Origin: Trueperaceae bacterium
GTDB taxonomy: Bacteria > Deinococcota > Deinococci > Deinococcales > Trueperaceae
Length of the DNA: 64,000 nt
Assembly (NCBI GenBank): GCA_036381595.1
Contig: DASVCN010000028.1
Coordinates: 62,001 to 126,000, forward strand
Direction of reading: 5' to 3'
Shown here piece by piece: positions 1 to 7,532 of the stretch. The notes below the pieces were generated by a model. It was not told the origin of the DNA. It did not search any database and saw only the letters and a program-made list of their open reading frames with translations. A program made the position numbers and the translations under genes. The first letter of the stretch is position 1. Every line of letters begins with the position of its first letter.

Positions 1-2
1 CA

Positions 3-536
3 CTGGTAGTCGCCGCACTCACCGCCTTCGCCGGCTGGCTGGTGCTGCGTCCTGAACAGGCGGTCCTCGAGGAGGAGCGCACGCTGGTGATCTCGACCGG
101 TGGTCTCGGGCTCTCCGTCCCGAGCCTCGCGATCCGGTCCCTGCCCGGCGGAGAGGTAGTCGTAGATGCCCAGATGCGACTAGGGGAGCGGGTCGCCTAC
201 GAAGTCGGCGAAGGCACCACCACCCTCACTCTCGAACGGTGGCAGCGGCAGTTGCTATTGGGCAAGCCGGCTATCGCCAACGGATCTCTGCGCTGGTCGA
301 ACGGCAAGCTGGAGAACCAGGGGCCCACCACGCTTCGCCAGGTGCTCGTCCTGGGGCTCGGGCCCCAGCCGCCGCTCGAACCGGGAACGGTCCGCGATGC
401 CGCGCCCTCCGAGGAGCTGGCATCGCCGGAGGCCTACGGCGATCTCCTCGAGCTGTTGCCAGCGGGCACGGCCGTCGCGCACGACGGCAGCCGCTACCTG
501 GTCGCCTTGCCGCCGCACCCGGGAGGCAGCCTGTGA
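3..536 (+). CDS. Unknown single-pass membrane protein, 5'-truncated by the window edge
   Basis: The open frame runs off the left edge, so the true start is upstream and the visible 177 residues are partial. The first 14 or so visible residues are hydrophobic (LVVAALTAFAGWLVL), which looks like the end of a membrane helix or signal anchor, followed by a soluble, beta-rich acidic domain with no motif I recognise. The stop overlaps the GTG of the next membrane-protein gene by four bases, so the three genes at the left edge are probably one transcript. In other genomes such trios of anchored proteins often follow MoxR/DUF58 genes, but the upstream context is outside the window and this is inference only. 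Confidence 0.7.
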   Translation: MVVAALTAFAGWLVLRPEQAVLEEERTLVISTGGLGLSVPSLAIRSLPGGEVVVDAQMRLGERVAYEVGEGTTTLTLERWQRQLLLGKPAIANGSLRWSNGKLENQGPTTLRQVLVLGLGPQPPLEPGTVRDAAPSEELASPEAYGDLLELLPAGTAVAHDGSRYLVALPPHPGGSL

Positions 537-1159
537 AGTTCGCCGGGAGAGTCGCGCAGCGGGTCGCGCAACCGGACGCTCAGCAATACCTGGCGCTCTA
601 CCTGATCGCGATGCTCTTCGCCCTGATGGCCGCCTGGCCCACCGACTCGACTCCGGTCAACGACGCCTGGTTCACGCTCGCCTACACCCGGGCCGCTGCG
701 CTGGGGCTCCTCGGGCTCGGCTACGGCGCCTCGAAGGCGGCCGCCAGTCCAGCCGAGCAAGCGCTCACCGCGGCGATGCTCGGCCTCTTCGCACTGCTGG
801 CGCTGCCGCTCGAACTGGCCGCCTATGCCGCCAGCTACCCAGCCACCCCGCTGCCCTGGGTCGTCCCCCTGCCTGCGCTCACCGCGCTGGCCATGTACGG
901 GCTGGGCCTGCTGCTGGGTAAGTTCCTGGGTCTGCTTCGGTTGCAGCCGCTCGTCCCCATCGCGGTACCCGCGGCCCTCGCCGGCATGGTCGCTCTCGAC
1001 GTGGGCCTGGGGCTCAACCTGTTGAACCCGTTCACCGCGGCCGTACGGGTTTCCTGGGCTCACCTCGCCCTCCTGGGTTCCGCCACCACAGCGCTGATCA
1101 TCGCGCTGGCCAGGGGCCTGCATCTGGAGCACCGGAGCCGAGGAGCGCCCCACAGGTGA
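533..1159 (+). CDS. Polytopic membrane protein of unknown function
   Basis: A 208-residue protein starting at a GTG embedded in the stop of the preceding gene (GTGA overlap). After a short basic N-terminus (MKFAGRVAQRVAQ) nearly the whole chain is hydrophobic, with about six membrane helices separated by short loops, for example AALGLLGLGYGA and LALLGSATTALIIALA. No catalytic motif is visible. It overlaps the following gene by four bases as well, implying translational coupling. Function is not recognisable; it may form a membrane complex with the two flanking anchored proteins. Confidence 0.75.
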   Translation: MKFAGRVAQRVAQPDAQQYLALYLIAMLFALMAAWPTDSTPVNDAWFTLAYTRAAALGLLGLGYGASKAAASPAEQALTAAMLGLFALLALPLELAAYAASYPATPLPWVVPLPALTALAMYGLGLLLGKFLGLLRLQPLVPIAVPAALAGMVALDVGLGLNLLNPFTAAVRVSWAHLALLGSATTALIIALARGLHLEHRSRGAPHR

Positions 1160-2529
1160 TAAGCCGCAGCCGCCGGCAGCGTGAGAACGTCCCGGCCAGC
1201 CGTGACCTCGACGCGCACAACCGGCTCGCCCGGGCGCGCGACCGTCACCGCCACCTGTTCCGTGGCGCGCTCCTCGCCCTCGCAGCGGCCATCGTCGGTT
1301 GGCTGCTGGGCTTCGACCTTACCGTCCGGGCCGTTTCGGTGGCGGCCGCCTTCGCCCTGGCCTGGCTGGTACCGCTCCGCGGGAGCACCGAGTGGGCGCT
1401 GCGCTGGATAAGCGACCGGGCGGGACTCGCCTACCAGACCGCGCTGGAGATCGGAGATGGCGAGGACCCGTACGGCTTCGCACCTGCCGTGGCGGCCAGG
1501 GCCGACGCGAGCCTGGCCCGCGTCGAGCGACCCGAACACTCCGCCTGGTGGCTACCGCTCCTGGCGCTGGCGCTGGGTGTGCTCCTGCTCCCGGCGTTGC
1601 CCCTGAGCGGTGAAGGCGGTTCGCTGGGTGGGCAACTGCCCCCTGGCGCAACCGTGCCCGCCCCGGCCGCAGGCGAGGATTCCGACGAGGAGGCCGAGGA
1701 GCCAGTTCCCAACCTGCCCGGCGAGGAGACCACCCGCCTGGGCCGCACCCCTGACGGCTCGCCGGACGAGGAGCAGGGCGAGGAAGCGGAAGCGCAGGGC
1801 GACGGTCAGGGCGGCGAGCGGGAAGCGTTGGAGCGCTACCTCCAGGGCATCCGCGAACGGCCCGAGTCTCTGGCGGAGGAGCAGGACGCGGGTGATGAGC
1901 AAGGGGCTGGACGAACGCCTGCCGGCGCGGCCCCACGACCGGGTCAGGAGCGCCCGGGCGGGCAGGGAGAGCGTCGCTCCGGAGAGGGCCAGCCGGGGGA
2001 GGGCGAAGGCGATCGGCCCGCGGAGCAGGGCGGCAACGAAGGTGAGGAGCCTGGGGAGTCTGGGGGGCAGGGCGGCCGACAGGAACCGCGCAATCCGTTC
2101 GCTCCGGCTGGCAGCAACGAGAACGAGGATAGCGGCGAGCAGCTGCCGGGCGAGGGGGAGCAACCGGAAGGCGGCGGGCCCGGCGAGGAGCGGCTGGAGG
2201 AGGGCGGCGACGAGCCGGCAGCCGGACCGGGAGAGTCGCCAGCGGGCGCAGAACAGCAGGGGCAGGGCCAGGGCGCTGGCGCTTTGCCCTCTGCGCAGCA
2301 GGATGCGGGGCGGGCCGGACAGCTGGGCGGAGAGAACCTGCAGCTGCGCGGCGAGCTGCGCGAGGGGCCGTTGAGCGAAGGGGGCACCATCCAGCTGCCG
2401 GGTGGTGACGAGGTCCAGCTACCGGCGGGACGTGCGCCCGGAGAGTACGCTCGCGAGGTGGAGAGCGCCGTCACCGAGGGACGGATCCCGCTCGAGTACC
2501 AGGAGATAATCAGGAACTACTTCCGCTAG
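1156..2529 (+). CDS. Membrane-anchored protein with very long Gly/Glu/Gln-rich low-complexity region
   Basis: A 457-residue protein starting at GTG inside the previous stop. Residues about 30-75 hold two membrane helices, a third lies near 131-151, then about 250 residues are almost pure Gly, Glu, Pro, Gln, Ala and Ser (repeated GEGE, GGQG and EQPG-like stretches). The last 45 residues become ordinary again and end in a basic-aromatic tail (EYQEIIRNYFR). A two-helix N-terminus, disordered acidic middle and a conserved-looking YQE-I-R-YF tail resemble DUF4175/BatC-like proteins of MoxR-linked operons; that match is from memory, not a search. The third codon positions are strongly GC-rich like neighbours. 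It converges on the lipoprotein gene, sharing the four-base CTAG at the stops. Confidence 0.75.
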   Translation: MISRSRRQRENVPASRDLDAHNRLARARDRHRHLFRGALLALAAAIVGWLLGFDLTVRAVSVAAAFALAWLVPLRGSTEWALRWISDRAGLAYQTALEIGDGEDPYGFAPAVAARADASLARVERPEHSAWWLPLLALALGVLLLPALPLSGEGGSLGGQLPPGATVPAPAAGEDSDEEAEEPVPNLPGEETTRLGRTPDGSPDEEQGEEAEAQGDGQGGEREALERYLQGIRERPESLAEEQDAGDEQGAGRTPAGAAPRPGQERPGGQGERRSGEGQPGEGEGDRPAEQGGNEGEEPGESGGQGGRQEPRNPFAPAGSNENEDSGEQLPGEGEQPEGGGPGEERLEEGGDEPAAGPGESPAGAEQQGQGQGAGALPSAQQDAGRAGQLGGENLQLRGELREGPLSEGGTIQLPGGDEVQLPAGRAPGEYAREVESAVTEGRIPLEYQEIIRNYFR

Positions 2530-3119
2530 CGGACGCTACCTGACTCGCGGGAGAGGCCGGAGAGCAGGGCTGTCAGCTGCGGAGCCAGGTCGCGCGCCGC
2601 CTCCTCGGTGAGGGCGATCATCAAAGGATCCTCGTCGGGTTCGGGCAGCGGTCGATCACCCGGCACGAACCGTGCCCCCCGGAAGGTCAGCGAACCGGCC
2701 GACCCCAACGGCATGCCGGTCGAGGCGTCGATGACCGTGGCGTTCACCCTGACGACCCCGGTCACGTGGCGGCCGCCCCTCACCCGCTCCACCGAACGCT
2801 CGAAGCGCGGTGCCGCCGCCATCACCGCCACCTCGGCGCCCAGACTCCTGGCTATCGACGCCGCCGCCGGCGCTGCCCGGCTCCCGAACATGTCGCGGTG
2901 GGTCTCCTGGAACCGGAGCGGCGCAGGACGGATCAAGCCGAACGAGCAGCAGCCCGGTAGGCCGAGGATCTCCTCCTGCAAGCGCTCGGCCAGGAACGGC
3001 GCGCGCTCTCCGGCGGGAGCGTTGACGATCGCCACCTCGAGACCGGGATCGGGGGCCGATGCGGGCAAGCAACCGCTCAGCAGAGCGAGCAGAAGGGGGA
3101 AACAGAACCAACGCCTCAT
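2526..3119 (-). CDS. Predicted lipoprotein of unknown function
   Basis: A 197-residue protein with a clear lipoprotein signal: basic start MRRW, a hydrophobic core FCFPLLLALL and lipobox LSGC with the acylated Cys at residue 17. The mature part is a compact alpha/beta domain with a GLIRPAP stretch and a C-terminal section ending in a helix (TEEAARDLAPQLTALL), reminiscent of periplasmic proteins that report a per-strain variable such as CsgG/LpoB-like folds, but no family signature is certain. Its ATG overlaps the stop of yigZ (ATGA), so it is co-transcribed with and translationally coupled to that gene. Likely anchored in the outer leaflet of the cell envelope. Confidence 0.75.
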   Translation of the reverse strand: MRRWFCFPLLLALLSGCLPASAPDPGLEVAIVNAPAGERAPFLAERLQEEILGLPGCCSFGLIRPAPLRFQETHRDMFGSRAAPAAASIARSLGAEVAVMAAAPRFERSVERVRGGRHVTGVVRVNATVIDASTGMPLGSAGSLTFRGARFVPGDRPLPEPDEDPLMIALTEEAARDLAPQLTALLSGLSRESGSVR

Positions 3120-3730
3120 CCCGAGCCCTCCTCCAGCGCGGTTCCGACGGTGGCCGCACCGCGAGTCAGGTCGGCCAACCTCGCCCGGAAGTCGGCCGCT
3201 TCGGTCGCCGGCACCTCGAGCCGCACGCGCCAGCCGCTGCCGTCGAACTGCTCAGCTGTCGTGCGTGCCTGTCGGGTCTGCGCGAGCAGCCTGTGCAGCG
3301 CATCGACCAGCGCGAACGGGACGTGTACCTCCAGGGACTCCACGTCTTCGACGAGCTTCTCGCCCGCCTCGTCGAGCGCCTTCGCTACGGCCCCGCCGTA
3401 TGCCCGTACCAGGCCGCCTGCCCCCAGTTTGGTGCCTCCGAAGTAGCGGACGACCACCACTCCGAGCCGATCGAGATCACGCTTGAGGAGCACCTCCAGC
3501 ATCGGCCTGCCGGCGGTGCCTCCCGGTTCCCCGTCATCCGAGAAGCGCATGTCGGCGCCGAACCGGTAGGCCCAGCAGTGGTGGCTCGCGTCCCCGTGCT
3601 CGTCGCGCAGCCCGGCCAGCCAACCTTCGAACTCTTCCGGGCAAGCAAGCGGCCTGACGAACGCCAGGAACCGCGAACCTTTCACGGTTTCCTCCAGTCG
3701 GGCGACTCTGGCCGCGGTCCGGTGCGCCAT
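3116..3730 (-). CDS. yigZ: YigZ/IMPACT family protein
   Basis: A 204-residue protein of the IMPACT/YigZ family, which has an N-terminal UPF0029 domain and a C-terminal ferredoxin-like domain and is linked to translation control through a Gcn1-like module in eukaryotes; the bacterial role is unclear. Visible family features are KGSRFLAFVRPL near residue 17, the HHCWAYRFG core, FSDDGEPGGTAGRPML and VVVRYFGGTKLGAGGLVRAY. I chose the ATG at 3730 rather than the in-frame ATG at 3775 because a -10 hexamer TACACT ends six bases before it, fitting leaderless initiation, and because family homology begins just after it. Confidence 0.9.
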   Translation of the reverse strand: MAHRTAARVARLEETVKGSRFLAFVRPLACPEEFEGWLAGLRDEHGDASHHCWAYRFGADMRFSDDGEPGGTAGRPMLEVLLKRDLDRLGVVVVRYFGGTKLGAGGLVRAYGGAVAKALDEAGEKLVEDVESLEVHVPFALVDALHRLLAQTRQARTTAEQFDGSGWRVRLEVPATEAADFRARLADLTRGAATVGTALEEGSG

Positions 3731-3736
3731 GAGGCG

Positions 3737-3742
3737 AGTGTA
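3737..3742 (-). promoter_or_regulatory. -10 box of leaderless yigZ promoter
   Basis: On the minus strand TACACT ends six bases before the yigZ ATG, so transcription would start at or next to the start codon. No good -35 is seen and no Shine-Dalgarno precedes the ATG. Confidence 0.45.
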
Positions 3743-3800
3743 AGCGAGGGACGAGCCGGTCCGCGGCGCCGCCATAGCGGTCCGGGAGGAGTTCGGGTGC

Positions 3801-3806
3801 TAGACT
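3801..3806 (+). promoter_or_regulatory. -10 box upstream of cysS leader ORF
   Basis: TAGACT is followed after seven bases by an in-frame GTG (3814), the same geometry as the other apparent leaderless starts in this window. The -35 region is weak (CGGTCC). Confidence 0.4.
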
Positions 3807-3813
3807 CGTGAAC

Positions 3814-3891
3814 GTGGACGCCAGCGACCGCGATCAGCGCCAGCCGATGACCCGGCAGCGATGTCCGTCTGCAGTTCGGTCCTGCCTCTAG
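3814..3891 (+). CDS. Candidate 25-codon leader peptide upstream of cysS
   Basis: A short frame GTG...TAG begins seven bases after a TAGACT -10 box and ends 75 bases before cysS. It encodes 25 residues with cysteine codons TGT at 18 and TGC at 24 (context QRCPS and RSCL). Two Cys in so short a peptide directly ahead of the cysteinyl-tRNA synthetase suggests a cysteine-sensing leader, as known for leaderless cysteine uORFs in mycobacteria. There is no obvious terminator between it and cysS, so any effect would be translational or by Rho. An untranslated leader is the main alternative. Confidence 0.3.
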   Translation: MDASDRDQRQPMTRQRCPSAVRSCL

Positions 3892-3922
3892 GCGGTCCCC
3901 ACTCCATCGAACGACAGCAGAG

Positions 3923-3951
3923 TTGCGGCCAGTACGCCGCTACGGTATAGC
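3923..3951 (+). promoter_or_regulatory. Possible second cysS promoter
   Basis: TTGCGG (3923-3928) and TATAGC (3946-3951) are 17 bases apart. The predicted start would fall on the GAGG Shine-Dalgarno at 3957-3960, so it may be non-productive or produce a very short leader. Confidence 0.3.
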
Positions 3952-3966
3952 TCTACGAGGTAACCC

Positions 3967-5394
3967 ATGGCGCTGGAAATCTACAACAGCATGACCCGCC
4001 GCAAGGAGACCTTCGAGCCGATCACGCCTGGCTACGCGGGCATCTACTACTGCGGACCCACCGTCTACTCCGACCCGCACCTGGGCCACGCCCGCGGTCC
4101 GGTCGTCTTCGACGTGCTGAGGCGCTGGCTCGAACACCTCGGTTACCGGGTTCGGCTCGTCTCCAACATCACCGACGTCGGGCACCTGACCGACGACAGC
4201 GACGACGGCGAGGACAAGCTGCTCAAGCGGGCGAAACTCGAGCAGCTCGAACCGATGGAGGTGGCCGACAAGTACTTCTGGTCGTACGAGAACGCCATGG
4301 CCAGACTGGGAGTGAGGAAGCCTGACATCACGCCCAGAGCAACCGGCCACATCACCGAACAGATCTCCCTCATCCAGGAGCTGATCGAGCAGGGGGTAGC
4401 GTACGAATCGGAGGGAAGCGTCTACTTCGACGTCTCCGATTGGGAACCGTACGGTGAACTCTCGGGCAGGGATCCCGACGACCTGATCGAGGGCACTCGC
4501 GTCGACAGCCGCTCGGAGAAGCGCGATCCGCGCGACTTCGCACTCTGGAAGAGGGCCGAGAAGGGTCACCTGATGCGCTGGCCCAGCCCGTGGGGTCCGG
4601 GTTATCCGGGCTGGCACCTGGAATGCTCGGCGATGAGCACCAAATACCTGGGCGACGAGTTCGATATCCACGGCGGCGGCCTGGACCTGATCTTCCCCCA
4701 CCACGAGTGCGAGCTTGCGCAGGCCAGGGCGGCAGGCAAGCCGTTCGCCCGCTACTGGATGCACTGGAACATGCTCACCCTCGGCGGCGAGAAGATGGCC
4801 AAGTCGAAGGGTCTCGTCGTCGCGCTCGACGAGCTCTTCCGCGAGTACGACCCGCTGGCGGTTCGTTTCCATCTGCTCAGGTCGCACTACCGGAGCGTGT
4901 CCGACTTCAGCGAGGAGAGCCTCCTCTCCTCTACCCAGGGCCTGCGCAGGCTGCAGGACCTCTACCGGCAACTGAGAGACGCGCCCGGAGGGGCGGTGGC
5001 GGGCAGCACGCTCGGTCACTACCGGGATCGCTTCACCGAGGCGATGAACGACGATCTCAACACGCCGCAGGCGGTGGCCTCACTGTTCGACGCCGCCCGC
5101 GAGATCAACCGGACGCTGGAGACGGGAGCCGGGAGCGACTACCTCGCCGAGGCGCGTTCGCTCTTCGACGACCTGTTCGTGGGCGTGCTGGGTCTGTTCC
5201 CGGTCGAGGACGGCGCCGCCGAGACGGTCGATCAGGAGGTACTCGGAGGCGTGATCGACCTGCTGCTGGAGCAGCGACATCAGGCGAGGTTGCGGAGGGA
5301 CTTCCAAGCGGCAGATACGATCCGGGACCGCCTGGCCGACCTGGGCGTGACGGTCGAGGACAGCGCCGAGGGGAGCCGCTGGAAGCTGCACTGA
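3967..5394 (+). CDS. cysS: Cysteinyl-tRNA synthetase
   Basis: Cytosolic class I aminoacyl-tRNA synthetase charging tRNA-Cys with cysteine. At 475 residues it is of usual length. The N-terminus carries the zinc-ligand region [18 protein letters not shown], with HLGH as the HIGH signature; WHLECSAMS and HHECELAQ supply the other zinc ligands; the KMSKS loop reads KMAKSKG near residue 278. A DALR-type helical anticodon-binding region and a short C-terminal tail ([19 protein letters not shown]) follow. Start ATG has GAGG six bases upstream. It converges on the phosphoribosyltransferase gene with an 18-bp gap and no clear terminator. A short Cys-containing frame upstream may regulate it. Confidence 0.97.
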   Translation: MALEIYNSMTRRKETFEPITPGYAGIYYCGPTVYSDPHLGHARGPVVFDVLRRWLEHLGYRVRLVSNITDVGHLTDDSDDGEDKLLKRAKLEQLEPMEVADKYFWSYENAMARLGVRKPDITPRATGHITEQISLIQELIEQGVAYESEGSVYFDVSDWEPYGELSGRDPDDLIEGTRVDSRSEKRDPRDFALWKRAEKGHLMRWPSPWGPGYPGWHLECSAMSTKYLGDEFDIHGGGLDLIFPHHECELAQARAAGKPFARYWMHWNMLTLGGEKMAKSKGLVVALDELFREYDPLAVRFHLLRSHYRSVSDFSEESLLSSTQGLRRLQDLYRQLRDAPGGAVAGSTLGHYRDRFTEAMNDDLNTPQAVASLFDAAREINRTLETGAGSDYLAEARSLFDDLFVGVLGLFPVEDGAAETVDQEVLGGVIDLLLEQRHQARLRRDFQAADTIRDRLADLGVTVEDSAEGSRWKLH

Positions 5395-5412
5395 CGGGTG
5401 AGCGGGAGCGCC

Positions 5413-6060
5413 TCAGTCCTGGGCGACGGAGTCGACGAGAAGGCGCTGTACCTCTGCGTCGCTCGTCTGCGGGAAGTCGCGGTACCAGCGGCCCACGGCG
5501 TTGAAGTCGCGGGGCGTCTCCAGGCAGACCGCGGCATCGGCCTGGGCACCCAGTGCCGCGCACACGTCCGGGGCCGCGACCGGCACGGCAACCACGATCC
5601 GCTCTACTTGGCGGAGCCGCAGGGCTTCGACCGCGACCCTCATGGTCGCCCCGGTGGCCAGGCCGTCGTCGACGAGGACGACCTCGCGGCCCTCCAGTGG
5701 CAGCGGCTGCCGGTCGCCTCGGTAGAGTTTCTCGCGCCTCTCCAGCTCTGCGAGCTCGCGTTCGGTCACCGACTCGATCACGCTCGGGTCGACAGCGAAG
5801 GCGCTGACGATCTCAGCGTTCAGCACCCGCACGCCGCCGGCGGCGACGGCACCCATGGCGAGTTCGCTGTGGCCGGGGAGACCCAGCTTGCGGACCACCA
5901 GGACATCGAGCGGCGCTCCCAGCCTCCTGGCGACGGGGGCCGCTACCGGCACGCCACCCCGGGGCAGGCCGAGAACCAGCGGCTCGGCTCCCGTGACTCC
6001 CTGCTCGACGAGGGCGTCGGCCAACTTCTCCCCTGCTTCGTGGCGGTTGCGGAACAGCAT
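5413..6060 (-). CDS. Phosphoribosyltransferase family protein
   Basis: A 215-residue type I PRTase-fold protein. The PRPP-binding loop is VVLVDDGLATGATM near residue 127, and the N-terminal half has LVLGLPRGGVPVAAPVA, typical of the stand-alone PRTases often found with erythromycin-esterase or dienelactone-hydrolase domains. Substrate cannot be told from sequence; it lacks clear hypoxanthine, adenine or uracil PRTase signatures. The ATG is preceded by GGGAGGGAG, a good Shine-Dalgarno, and a TATACT box lies about 57 bases upstream. It stands alone between convergent cysS and divergent dprA. Confidence 0.85.
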   Translation of the reverse strand: MLFRNRHEAGEKLADALVEQGVTGAEPLVLGLPRGGVPVAAPVARRLGAPLDVLVVRKLGLPGHSELAMGAVAAGGVRVLNAEIVSAFAVDPSVIESVTERELAELERREKLYRGDRQPLPLEGREVVLVDDGLATGATMRVAVEALRLRQVERIVVAVPVAAPDVCAALGAQADAAVCLETPRDFNAVGRWYRDFPQTSDAEVQRLLVDSVAQD

Positions 6061-6116
6061 GTTCGCTCCCTCCCGCGAACCCGTGGCGGCCTACTCCGCC
6101 TCGCGACTCGCGCCCA

Positions 6117-6122
6117 AGTATA
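6117..6122 (-). promoter_or_regulatory. -10 box for the phosphoribosyltransferase gene
   Basis: TATACT on the minus strand, 56 bases before the ATG; the sequence 17 bases upstream is a poor -35. Confidence 0.4.
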
Positions 6123-6306
6123 GAGGCCGGTGCTCCCGCTAGCCGGCGACGTTCGGATCGGGGTACGCCGCCCAGGCCCGCGCTTCCTGCCGTCCGGCTG
6201 GAGAGTTCGGGTGGCGTCGGCGTCGGAATAGCCCTGCGGCTCGGCCATCCCTCAGCGCCTGCGGGCCGTTGCCCAGCGGCGGGAACAGCACCCGCCGCCT
6301 GCTGGG

Positions 6307-6312
6307 TAGTCT
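6307..6312 (+). promoter_or_regulatory. -10 box of leaderless dprA promoter
   Basis: TAGTCT ends five bases before the GTG start and no Shine-Dalgarno is present. The spacing is slightly short, so this is the weakest member of the leaderless set. Confidence 0.3.
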
Positions 6313-6317
6313 GCGGC

Positions 6318-7385
6318 GTGAACGACCCGAAGGAGGCTGCCCTCAGGCTGGCCCTCACGCCCCGACTCGGGCTCAGGAAGACGGTTAAGCTCCGTGACGC
6401 GTTCGGGACGCTTCTGGCGGCCTACCATGCCTCGCGGCGAGCGTGGGAGGGATCCGGGGTGGCGGGCGAGCTGTGGGAGGTAGCCAGGAGCGAGTGGATG
6501 ACGGACCGTCTCCAGGGCCTGTTGCCCAGGTGTGACGAGGCGGGCATCGAGATCCTCGCCCTCGACACCCCCGACTACCCTGCCATGCTGGCCGCGATCT
6601 TCGATGCCCCGCCCGTCCTCTACGTGCGGGGCCGTTCGCTGTCCGACCTGCCACTCCAGAGGAGTGTCGCGATCGTCGGGACCAGGAAGGCCAGCAACCA
6701 GGGATTGGCCTTCAGCTACCGGCTCGCGGCCGAACTCTCCTCTGCTGGAGCCGTAATAGTGAGCGGCCTGGCGATCGGGATAGATGCCGAGGCGCACCGG
6801 GCCGTTGTGGAGGGCGAGGGCGTGGGGATAGGCGTCCTGGCGGGCGGGCTGGACGGGGTGCATCCTCCGGTGAACCGGCAGCTGGCGCTCGCCCTCTGCG
6901 AACGCGGCTGCCTGGTCAGCGAGCACCCTCCGGGGAGTTCACCGCAGCGGGCCTTCTTCGTGGGTCGTAACAGGCTGATAAGCGGCCTCTCTCGCGCCGT
7001 CGCCGTGATCGAGGCGGGGAAGGGTTCGGGCGCCCTCACGACGGCAGAGTTCGCCAACGAGCAGGGTCGCACTCTGTTCGTGATGCCGGGCCGACCGGGA
7101 GATCCCCGGGTTGCCGGAAGCCTGCCGCTGCTGCTGGACGGAGCGACGCCTCTGCTCTCTTCGGCCGAGGTCGCGGCCGAGCTCGGACTCGGCGTTCAGG
7201 AACGCGAGGAGGAGCCGATCGTGGAGCTCGGCGACGACGGTTCGCTCTTCACCGCCGGAGCCACCTTCGACGCCATAGCCGCGGTCTCCGGACTGCCCGC
7301 TCCCAGCCTGCTGGCCCGGCTGAGCAGGCTGGAGATGGCCGGGTTGGTGCGGCGCGGTACGGACGGACGCTACTACCGCAACTGA
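6318..7385 (+). CDS. dprA: DNA processing protein DprA (Smf)
   Basis: Cytosolic single-strand DNA-binding protein that loads RecA on incoming DNA during natural transformation. The 355-residue chain has an N-terminal helical domain, a Rossmann fold beginning SVAIVGTRKASNQG near residue 115, then IVSGLAIGIDAEAH, GGLDGVHPP, SEHPPGSSP, FVGRNRLISGLS, GSGALTTAEFA and FVMPGRPGD, all DprA hallmarks. The C-terminus is a winged helix (FDAIAAVSGLPAPSLLARLSRL), the DML1 domain. The GTG start fits a -10 box just upstream. Presence fits the competence of Deinococcota. Monocistronic; followed by a strong promoter for malE. Confidence 0.95.
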   Translation: MNDPKEAALRLALTPRLGLRKTVKLRDAFGTLLAAYHASRRAWEGSGVAGELWEVARSEWMTDRLQGLLPRCDEAGIEILALDTPDYPAMLAAIFDAPPVLYVRGRSLSDLPLQRSVAIVGTRKASNQGLAFSYRLAAELSSAGAVIVSGLAIGIDAEAHRAVVEGEGVGIGVLAGGLDGVHPPVNRQLALALCERGCLVSEHPPGSSPQRAFFVGRNRLISGLSRAVAVIEAGKGSGALTTAEFANEQGRTLFVMPGRPGDPRVAGSLPLLLDGATPLLSSAEVAAELGLGVQEREEEPIVELGDDGSLFTAGATFDAIAAVSGLPAPSLLARLSRLEMAGLVRRGTDGRYYRN

Positions 7386-7410
7386 CCTTCGAAATGGTCA
7401 ATCGGCCGTA

Positions 7411-7440
7411 TTTACACCCGCCTCCCCTGCTGGGTAGAAT
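7411..7440 (+). promoter_or_regulatory. Sigma-70 promoter of the malEFG operon
   Basis: TTTACA (7411-7416) and TAGAAT (7435-7440) are separated by 18 bases, a near-consensus promoter about 92 bases upstream of malE. The resulting 5' leader of about 85 bases contains two small inverted repeats. Confidence 0.7.
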
Positions 7441-7473
7441 CTGCGTGCGTACCGAACTGTTCGGGACCTGAAC

Positions 7474-7494
7474 GCGAACGCCTTGCTCGTTCGC
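7474..7494 (+). repeat. Inverted repeat in the malE 5' leader
   Basis: Perfect 7-bp arms GCGAACG and CGTTCGC flank a 7-base spacer, about 35 bases downstream of the -10 box. It could be an operator for a sugar-responsive repressor or an mRNA-stabilising hairpin; the sequence alone does not decide. Confidence 0.4.
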
Positions 7495-7532
7495 GAGGAC
7501 CGTCGTGGGACGCCACTCGAAAGGAGCAAGAA

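Noticed and set aside
3776-3966. T-box riboswitch upstream of cysS
   Set aside because: No T-box AGGGTGGTACCGCG-like sequence or specifier-loop hairpin with terminator was seen in the 190-bp gap.
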